From Pegea sp. RAD2-039 (lineage: Eukaryota; Chordata; Thaliacea; Salpida; Salpidae): DNA of 64,000 nucleotides. The notes below the pieces were generated by a model. It saw nothing but the letters and a program-made list of their open reading frames with translations, had not been told where the DNA came from and searched no databases. Below are positions 52,579 through 61,254 of the stretch, piece by piece (positions within the stretch are counted from its first letter, which is position 1; the number at the start of each line of letters is the position of its first letter). The stretch covers positions 248,001-312,000 of the forward strand of contig JAQGEQ010000123.1 in assembly GCA_034620365.1 (NCBI GenBank), read 5' to 3'. A program made the translations under genes and the position numbers.

Positions 52579-55500
52579 GCTTTCTACTCTTTTCCTCTGA
52601 TCTTTTGTGTGATGACTTCCTTGCTTGTAGTATTTTCTGTATAATTAGTTTTTAAGCCCATTATGCTATGCTTTATATTATTTTTCAAGTAGACTTCATA
52701 AACTTTTGTTTTAGCTTTGATAGACACCGTGTATATCCAACAAAGTTTACTCTTCTGTGTAAAGTAGTATGTAGACAGTTTTGCTGAAAGAACTGGCTTT
52801 ACTTCTGAATCAAAAGTTATTAGTCGTGCTGCCACATGTTTAAAAAAATTGGTTTCACCTGGATTTGGATTTAATATTAACTTCGACAAAAATATCTAAT
52901 CTGTTTATTTGCTCTTAATGTTGGTGTGAAAAATTTGTTCATAAACTCTAACCAGTATGTTTTTTTCATTTAGTTTATACGCCTATTGTGTTTTGCAAAT
53001 ACGTATTAATCAAGCAAAGTTCAACAAACTTACAATAACCTGGAAAAATATTTTAACTTTTTTACAACTTTGTTTGTAAACAAATCAAAAATGCGCGTTT
53101 TCATCGTGATCGAAATACTTCATCAATAATTAAAAAAATTATTTAAAAAAAGTTTATTTTCTTGTCAGATCATATAGAGTATTTTCTTTTATGAGCATTT
53201 TTTGATGAAATCATCTCAAAATTTTTGTTAATTAAAAAATTAGTCGGTAGAGCAAGACAAGTTAAAAAATAAAAGAAGTTAGTTGCAGAAAATAGTGTTG
53301 CTCTTTGCACTATATGTTTCACATATAATTTGAAGCATCAAACAAATGTTTTGATGGAAAAATTGCAAATTATTTTTGTTAGTTCTTAAAGAAGCTAGTC
53401 TATAAGTCTTTTTTGTTTTTGTTGTATCAGACTGAAGTAACTTGTAAACAAAGTTATGGCATGCTTGAAAATTCAAACTTACTTTTATTCCTTTTTAATT
53501 TTTGGGTATTAAAAAGAACTAATTTAAGAATGGAATTATCAGAAAATGAAAATAGTGTTATTTAAAATTCATCTAAGAACTTTTCAGTAATCCTATTTCT
53601 TCATCCACAACCGAATCTTAGCATAAACCGTATTTTTTCGTTAACAATTTTTCTGCTATATTTCATTCATTTAACTTTATATTACACTTTGCTACAACAG
53701 ATATAAGAAATGAGTCTTTAGCAAACATTATTTTAAAGATTCTTAGTGATGACTAAAATGTAACAATCATTAAAAGAAATAATTTTTGATGCATCATTAT
53801 TATAATAAGGTTTAATAGTTAACAACAATTTTATGTTCTAAAACCTTTCTACTTTTGTAAATTTATTAAAAGAAAAACCAAACATACCAAATTTGTTAGC
53901 AGCTACAAAAAATTTAGGGTCAATTTTTAAATAAATCAAAACAAGTAAAATTTGTACTTTTTGCTTCGAATTATCATTTTGACAACAGAATATTTTTTTG
54001 ATTATGATTTTTTTGTGTCCTCGTTAAAAAATCACTATTTTTTGTGTCTTCCTTATCTTTAAGTATTAAATAATTTTAATTGGCTTATATACGGACAAAA
54101 GATGGTCATTGATATGTTTTTAGATGGTTGATGAACAATTTCAAGATTGCTGTTGATTTAGTGGTATGTAGCTGGTAACTAGTTGGTGGTACGTGGTTGA
54201 TGAATTTTTAGTTTTATGAGAGAGTTGTTTTCAGATGTACAAAAGGAGATAGATATTCACTAAAATTGAGCAGCTTCACCAAAGTCAAAAAGTAACAGTA
54301 AAATATAGATACAATTCATCTCATTGTTTCTAATGTAAAACACAGTTGTACTCATCAACTTCTTCAGTATGTTACAGAACCGTAACCAAAGACTTTGATG
54401 ATGAAGCTGCAGTTTACATTTCATGTCGCTTAGAGATCTTCTTTTTAACGTTGAGATGTCTAATCTCAAAAATGAAAACTTTCTACCATTTAGCTCATGA
54501 AACTCTTCTTGCTGATAACCCAGCTTTATAATACCGAATCATGTAAGGATCAACATCTTACTCCTCTATAGGACGGTGATTTCAAATTACAAATGAAACT
54601 CGAAAAACCGGAAAAGTAAAACCAGCTTGCACTATTTTATAAAAATTTTTTTATTAAACTATTTGATAAATATCTTGATTCTCATATTGTCATTAATTGA
54701 TCTTTTACCTGTTCAATTTGATCTTCTTTATTTTTATATTTTATTTTAGTCTTCGTGAAGTATTTTTAGGATATCTAAATTTTATAAATAATAATATTAA
54801 ATTTTAAAGAAACATGTACTTGTTTGTAAATGACATTTTCTTCGTAAAATAAAACTTACGAAAATTTTAATATAAACCTAATAAAATGTTTTTATTTTAA
54901 ATTAAAGTTATTTTCTATAGTAAATAGTTAAACTTAAGTTTTAGACTCAACAAATATTAATTAAAAATGGAATATTTCTACTTTTATAGTTTATTTTGAT
55001 ATCTGCAGTAGAAAATTAATTTTAATGCAAAAAATTAAAGAAAAGTCCATTTTGAACATACATTATGAAGTTTGTTTATAAAAGTTTGCTTATTTCTAGC
55101 TGTCAAATAAAGTATTTTTTTTAAATTGAACTTGTATTTAAACTTATATTTACTTAACCATTGTTTTCAAAGACCTAAAATTTTCATTTACTTCCATTTT
55201 CCATTTATAACAGTATATTTAAGTAGAATATAAGGATCAAAGTAAACATTTTGACTTTTGTACAAAAAGTCAAGTTTCTTTTGATTTATTTGTGGAAGTA
55301 ACACATTTATTATGGTTTCTTTTCATTGTAATTTTTTAATTAATTCTTCTATAAATTTCGCTCTTTATAGTTTTGAACTAAGTTTTTAATTTTAAACTGC
55401 TATAGCTTTTCAGTTTTCTATTGCTTGCTAATAAATGTAAAATATTTATATATTTTGATTGTATTACAATTCCGTCAAATTAATATAGCTAAAAGCACAT

Positions 55501-55834
55501 AAATTTGATTCTTTAAAGTTTGCTACCATCAAAAGTTGTCTTTACAGAAGCAGCATTTTTCCATTTGATCATTCTAAGGTCTTGTAGTTAAAATGTTTAC
55601 AAATAAAAAAATAAATACATAATATTTCTACTGGAGGTATGGTAAACTCTAATTGGGTTATATCCAGTGAGATCTAAAACATTCTGAAACAATAAAGCTA
55701 ATTTTGTTGCTGTTTCTTATGATATTTAACGTTTGCTTTGATATTATCAGCACCTGATCTATGCTTTTAGTAATACATTAAGTAAAATTGTAGCAAAACT
55801 TGTCTATTAATTACTCTTACAGCTGTAAGCTACA
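52579..55834. other. Intergenic region without a supported gene
   Basis: AT-rich sequence with long A and T runs. The stretch 54105-54215 is a degenerate 'tggttgatgaa/ctggtaactagttggtgg' repeat that on the minus strand reads 'ttcatcaacca', similar to the array's ATCAAC repeat. An open frame at 54346-54531 (plus) overlaps another at 54260-54469 (minus); neither shows a known domain or convincing splice partners, and I do not call them genes. Confidence 0.5.
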
Positions 55835-56062
55835 GCAACCTATACAATATTTTTCTGCCTGCGTCTTCCGAAAACAGTTATGCATTTATAAGTCTGGGTA
55901 AGAATTATGGGTTCCCAGTTGTTACCCAAGCAGCAGGAAATCCCTGTCTGCGCCAACAAGGTTTATGAAGCAGAACAGATGGTCGGCTGGCGTTACAGAA
56001 GCTCCCTGAACGACATTGAGTACAGCAACAAACTGCCTACGGGGATCCAACTCCAGCTGTAA
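55835..56062 (+). pseudogene. GLYR1-like dehydrogenase, C-terminal fragment
   Basis: One frame reads AFISLGKNYGFPVVTQAAGN (about 55882-55941) and, after a frame change near 55940-55950, another reads CANKVYEAEQMVGW continuing to NDIEYSNKLP and a stop at 56060-56062. Together they match the pattern of the C-terminal helical domain of GLYR1/N-PAC and other beta-hydroxyacid dehydrogenases (ALG...P.P.AAAANEVYKRA...DND.SAVY). The frame change makes it non-functional as read. It lies before the N-terminal parts of the same gene type, so the locus is rearranged. GC content is visibly higher than in the surroundings. Confidence 0.6.
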
Positions 56063-56115
56063 GATTTAAATTCTGCATCTTAAAGAACCAAGACTACGGG
56101 CGGCGCTTACCAGGC
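56002..56115 (+). repeat. Duplicated GLYR1-like 3' end, copy A
   Basis: These 114 bp cover the last codons (SLNDIEYSNKLPTG to stop) and the start of the 3' flank. They recur 1.53 kb downstream with about ten base differences and no visible gap. Confidence 0.85.
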
Positions 56116-56283
56116 GACTTAATTGATCTACTTGTCTTGTTAAACTTCTTTAATATAAACATTTGTAAAAGTGTACGAAATCCTTATTTGGCTAAAAATG
56201 TAAAAAATATTTTTTTTTCTTATAAAAGCGACCGTACCTTGATTCAGTAGTTACACATTTGATAATTTATTTAGAGTACGAAC

Positions 56284-57430
56284 ATGTGTAATGGCGGATA
56301 TGACGTCACTTTTTCGTCGAATATTCAAATGTGGTAAGTTGTTACTATGTAAATTGATGGTGGTTGGTAACTATGCAAGTTTAGATGTGCGCGAATCGTT
56401 CACGCTGGAGCAGTACAAACGAAATGTATCAAATATCTATTTGATAATTGTGACGTCATTTTCTCGTGTTGGTCTGATTCCGAAAAAGCATTTCAAGTTT
56501 CAATTTAAGTTCAAATATTTGAAATATCTTAATCTGTATGATTCAACATCCGTCCTTAAAGACTTTAATCTGAGATATTTTGATCCTGCAGCAAACCTAC
56601 GGACTTCTTGGAGTTGTTCGATTTGTCACACTCGGCAAAGATTTTGTTGACTTGTCTTCGATCAACCTTAACGATATCAACCATCTCCGACAAGTAAAGA
56701 GCTGATACTTATCTTCACTTGATCTTCATATAATCCTCGTCTTCACCTGATCCTCATCTTTACCTAATCCTCATCTTCAACTAATCCTCATCCTCATCCT
56801 CACTTGATCTTTGTCTTCTTTTGATCTTCATATGTTCCTCATCTTCATCTCATCCTCATTCTCATCTTTATCTTCACCTGATCCTCATTTTCATTTCCTC
56901 TTCATCTTCACCAGCTCTTCATCTTCACCTAATCCTCATCCTCACTTGATCTTCGTCTTCATTTGATCTTCATCTGTTCCTCATCTTCATCTTCATCTCA
57001 TCCTCATCTTTATCTTCACCTGATCCTGATCCTCATCTTCATTTCCTCTTCATCTTCATCAGCTCTTCATTTTTACCTGATCCTCATCTTCACCACATCC
57101 TAACCTGATCTTCTTCTTCATTTAATCTTCACCTGATCTTTATGTGATCTTCATCTTCGTCTGATACTTATCTTTATTCGATCTTTATCTTCACCTGATC
57201 CTAATCTCACCTAATCTTCATTTGTTCCTTATTACTTCAGCACCGGATCTTCATCTTCTAATCTTCATCTTCAGATGGTCATCAGCAAGGGCGGCAAGTT
57301 TCTCGACTGTCCCTTCTTTGGAGGACTGAAAGAGGCGAAAACGGCTTCTGTGGTGTTCTGCATGAGCGGCGATCGCTCTTTATACCTCGATCTCACTCCC
57401 TGCTTCCAGTTACTCGGAAAGCTTCTTTAA
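56284..57430 (+). pseudogene. GLYR1-like dehydrogenase, N-terminal and middle fragments with one intron
   Basis: Pieces in order: GGYDVTFSSN (56293-56322), possibly the second strand of the NAD-binding fold, followed by a donor-like gtaagt at 56334; DFNLRYFDPAAN (about 56560-56595), matching 'DITFACVSDPKAAKD'; then, one frame over, GLLGVVRFVTLGKDFVDLSS to NHLRQ (56601-56693), matching '[20 protein letters not shown]...LAQ'. A GT-AG intron (56694-57274) joins in phase 0 to MVISKGGKFLD ... GDRSLYLDLTPCFQLLGK (57275-57427), matching 'VIVSRGGRFLEAP...GDRGLYEDCSSCFQAMGK', ending in a stop at 57428. The frameshift near 56597, the early stop and the missing catalytic-lysine segment show a broken gene. 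Family assignment rests on pattern recognition only; a related 3-hydroxyisobutyrate dehydrogenase is the alternative. Confidence 0.62.
56694..57274 (+). repeat. Pyrimidine-rich minisatellite filling an intron
   Basis: From about 56705 to 57270 the sequence is a degenerate tandem repeat of 'cttcacctgatcctcat' and 'cttcatcttcacctgatc' type units. It sits between donor gtaaag and acceptor ttcttcag; the acceptor itself looks like one repeat unit (cttcatcttcag). The repeat has expanded within the intron and supplies its polypyrimidine tract many times over. Confidence 0.8.
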
Positions 57431-57532
57431 TTTATATCTTCAATTTCATCTCTTCATCTTCCTCGTCATTAAAACGATCTTTAAAGATGTTGTGGGGTCC
57501 AGATCCTCCCTAAAGACGACTTTCAATATGAT

Positions 57533-57646
57533 CTCCCTGAACGACACTGAGTACAGTAACAAACTGCCTACCGGGATCCAACTCCATCTGTAAGATTTGA
57601 ATTCTGCATCTTAAAGAACCAAGACTGCGGGCGGCGCTTTTCAGGC
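57533..57646 (+). repeat. Duplicated GLYR1-like 3' end, copy B
   Basis: This copy reads SLNDTEYSNKLPTGIQLHL then stop, and keeps the 'cttaaagaaccaagact' 3' flank. It is joined directly to about 100 bp that follow the truncated middle exon, so the exon sequence between residue motif CFQLLGK and the C-terminal helix has been deleted. An AATAAA lies at 57651-57656. Confidence 0.82.
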
Positions 57647-57656
57647 CCTTAATAAA

Positions 57657-60600
57657 TCTTTTTAGTGTTTCAAATTTCTGCAATCGACTGTGATGAAGTT
57701 TCTTACAATAAACTAATCAGAAAAGATTTTTAAACCCGGAATCATAATATAGTTTTCTGTTGAAACATATTTACAGTTAATATTCATGGAAGACATTTAG
57801 TTTATTCAAAAAATTGTAAAATCCTGTAGTGTGCTTGTTGGTAGCTATATCCAGAAAAAGAATTAATTTCAAACGATTATCATAATGACAGCTTAAAAGC
57901 TATGATTTTTTTAAGTAATGAAATTTCGTACAAACATTTTTTTTTATGTTGTTTTCATTTTCATTAATTTTAAAATATTACTTAAAAATTTATATTTTCT
58001 ATTGAACTTTTCCATTATAATTTGTCGACAAAGATATCAAAATAATTGATTCAAACTTAAAAAATAATAATAATAGAATTTGTTTACTTCAGATAAACAC
58101 AATTTTGTGCAGATATATGCGTTTTAACTTTTATCAAGTGAAACATTAATCAATTTCCTAATACTGTGATTATTAATATGAAAAAACCTTTGAATTACAT
58201 AAAATTTTAAAAACTCAGTTTTTTGAATTTTATAATTAAAAATTTTTTTGTCTTATTTATGAATCAACCGCAAATGCTTTTTTAAAGATTTTAAAATAAA
58301 ATCAACAACAAAGTTATTTTAGTATTAAAGTACATTAAAATTTAATGACAGAAATATAAATAAAATTTTAATTTTATTGGTCGACCAATAAGACTGGAAA
58401 AACTCATTTCCTTTAATTACTGGTATTGAGAAAGATTTACTCAAAAAAAGATTTATTGTAAATGAAATTCAATCAAATCAATATTTATCTTAAACCACAG
58501 CTATTTTTACTTGTCCGGCAATACAGAAGTTATTGATAATTATATCTGATAAATTTATCTGTTTATGATCTACTGTTGATAAATTATTTCTTTGAATTAT
58601 CAGTAATCTTTGAATCTATGTTTAATTGACGATGCCGTTATACAAGAACCTACGTCAACTTAATGATAATATATTCAAGTAAATGACGTCAACTTCAGTG
58701 AAACTAGATTGACTTAAAGATTACTTGGTAAAAATTAAAAAGTAAAACAGATTGGAATTAACAAGAAAGCTAAAAGTGCCTTTGAGGTTCCAGAGGTTAT
58801 TGTTTACCCTTAGGACAAACCAGATAAACCATTATAAATACCAACCTATATTAATAGTATAAGATGATCTCCATTTACTTATTTCTAATGACGTCATTAA
58901 GTCTAAAAGGTAAAAAAATAATATCATAGTGAAATGAGAGGATAATTAAGATATCCAAAATAATTAAAGTCGTTTGAAAATTTAAAACATTTGTTATGAT
59001 TTTTATTTTTGTTTTCGAACTACACTGGTTAAGTATTAGATTCCAAATTGTAAACTTAAATAATTATCTTTTAACATTTTATATATATTTAACATTATAT
59101 GAATAAACTTTTATAATTTTAAACTGTTTCAAAACTAATTTTCAATTTGAAGAAATAGTACTATTATGTAAACATTGAATCTACAAATGTCTTATCAGTT
59201 TTAACAACTGGATGTTTGGACATCTAATAATAACGTTGTTGTTCCGGTTGAAAGGCCTTGAAAATTCTGCTGCAAGCTTAAAGCACAATCTATTAAACGG
59301 AAGATTAAAAAAAACAAACATTTAAATTAAATGTTTACCTAAAACAAAGTCTTGTTGACTCAAAAATAAACTTTAAACAGGACTTTAATTAAAAAATAAT
59401 TATCACAAATGTTAATTACATTTAAAAGTAATTTTAAAATGTATTTTATAATAAGGTTTCCAACATTTTTCAGTAAACTCAACAACGTATCAGCCGATAA
59501 ATTGCTAAAATTAAAAAGTCCCATGTTTATTTCATCAATATTGTTAAACTCATTTTAAAATTAACTAATAGAAGTAAACTTTCAAATTACGTATAAAAAA
59601 ACTTCTAATCAAAAGGTTCCATCCGTTGCTAAACAGGAATAAGAGTGGAAAGTAACTTGTTAATTTAAATTGAGTTGGATTAATTTTAGATTCATATTTA
59701 GAAGATATATTTAGCTTTCATAAGTTATACTGTCCGTGACCAGTCATGCAGAACAACATTTTGATTTTCAAACTTAAACTAAATTTGGCCGTGTCAGCTT
59801 AAAGATTGGTTTAACATAAAATTAATCAATTCTAAAATGTTCACTTTCAAATGGATTAATATTTATAAGCAATCCACAACTTTTATTTGAGTAGTGCCGA
59901 GAAAAACCAACTTTTTAAACAGTTATGGAATGGTTTCTTAAAAATATACTTTTGTTTATCTTTATTCCTTTTTGACATTTTTAAATTAAGTTTAGATTGA
60001 AGTATGCAATTTCAAAAGCAATAGTTCAAAAACTTCTAAGAGCATAACTATAAATGAAATTTTAACGGTTTTGATTAGAATAATTTCAAATCAGTAATTT
60101 TAAAACAGTTTTTGTTATTTATCATATATAACTATCTTTTATTATCTTAAAGAAACTTAAAGAGCAATTTTAAAATTACTGTGGCAAAAAATAACTAAGT
60201 TTCGTAACTGGTGTATTTTTAAATTACTACTAAGCATTAGCTAATCTTAAAAACTAATCTTGTATCTTAAACATTTTTTTTTAAAGCTTCAATAGATGTA
60301 TATGCTGTCTGCTTCTTGTTTGTCGTCCTCAGTTGACCTCTATAATAGTTTCAATAATTATTTTATAACTAACTGGAAGAAGTTAACCTCTTTATTTGGT
60401 TTGTTTTTTTTTCAAATTTAAGAATTGTTTAATATGAGCTTTTGAAACATTGAAATGGGCCATTGTAGGTAATGAATTTATTTCATAGAGTTTTATTACT
60501 CAAAGGTTATTCAAAATAGGCTAATTTAAATAAACCTAGAATTCTAACTAACCAAAAATCTGTTAAAAAGCAATTTTCTTTTGTGGATTTTATGACTCTC

Positions 60601-60668
60601 CTTATTGATTATATAAAAATATAAATAGATCAAACTGATACGTTTCATTGATTTTATTCATGATAAAT
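57657..60668. other. Intergenic AT-rich DNA, old repeat remnants only
   Basis: No exon is supported. TGACGTCA occurs at 58684 and 58889. The stretch 59200-59790 resembles 62700-63540 in order and orientation (for example 'tcatgcagaacaacatttt' near 59743 against 'tcatgcataacagcattta' near 63486), suggesting an old tandem duplication of about 3.5-3.8 kb. Confidence 0.4.
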
Positions 60669-60674
60669 TTTATT
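60669..60674 (-). terminator. Polyadenylation signal of the minus-strand gene
   Basis: AATAAA on the minus strand lies about 70 nt past the stop codon at 60744-60746, a normal distance for a short 3'UTR. Confidence 0.5.
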
Positions 60675-60743
60675 AAAGCAAAGCTATCTGAATAAATTAA
60701 CGAAACACAACTTTTGATATTTCAAAAAGAGTTCATCTTTTAA

Positions 60744-61238
60744 TCAAATCATCAAATGTTTCTCGATGATTAATTTACAATCGAATAGGAGGTCGATATT
60801 TGCATCGACTTCCAATGCAGTTACCGCCAGTTTCTTGATCAAGTCCTTCTTCTTGTTTTGGTAATTGATCAAAACTTCAGCCATATCAGTGGGTAATTGT
60901 AGAATTACCTCTTCACAACATATATAGAATAAATCTAGTAAGTATTCACATGCTACATAACCACTTGGATCACAATCGGTAGAATCTTCGACCTGACATC
61001 CATCTGCTGACTTCCGAAAGTCAGCAAAAATCTCTTCCAACACCTGCCGAGGTTTTATACCACAATTGGGAGATCTTGCGTTATCGATTTCTTCTATTAT
61101 GTGGATTCCCTCTGTTTTGAGGAATTCAATCCACATCTTCCTTACAAAATAGAAATGTTTAAGGTCCTGATCAATTTTCTGTTTTTCTTTATTCAAAGAA
61201 GCCAACATTTCTGAAAAATATTTTTGTCTATTATCCAT
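60744..61238 (-). CDS. Unrecognised 164-aa protein, probably single coding exon
   Basis: I do not recognise the family. The start is the ATG at 61238 (MDNRQKYFSEML), because a clear 3' splice site (gttgtttttcag, AG at 61256-61255) lies 16 nt upstream; the longer open frame to 61301 would run through that intron. The protein is acidic to neutral and looks largely helical. Residues about 12-45 (ASLNKEKQKIDQDLKHFYFV) could form a coiled coil. The middle holds CQVEDSTDCDPSGYVACEYL followed by LFYICCEEVILQLP, with seven cysteines between residues about 60 and 120. The end is lysine-rich then hydrophobic (LLFDCKLIIEKHLMI). No signal peptide, membrane segment or catalytic motif is visible. Base use is more GC-rich than the flanks, which supports coding. 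Upstream donors possible for a 5'UTR intron (minus strand) are near 61862 (gtaagt) and 62275 (cag|gtaact). Confidence 0.72.
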   Translation of the reverse strand: MDNRQKYFSEMLASLNKEKQKIDQDLKHFYFVRKMWIEFLKTEGIHIIEEIDNARSPNCGIKPRQVLEEIFADFRKSADGCQVEDSTDCDPSGYVACEYLLDLFYICCEEVILQLPTDMAEVLINYQNKKKDLIKKLAVTALEVDANIDLLFDCKLIIEKHLMI

Positions 61239-61254
61239 TATATATCCTTGCAAC

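Noticed and set aside
52584..52889. 101-codon minus-strand frame just past the LRR gene
   Set aside because: It has no recognisable domain, no supported splice sites, and overlaps the likely 3'UTR of the LRR gene. It is weakly possible but not supported.
56291..56650. 119-codon ATG frame
   Set aside because: It crosses a good splice donor (56334) and a frameshift within the GLYR1-like fragments. It is only partly in the true coding frame.
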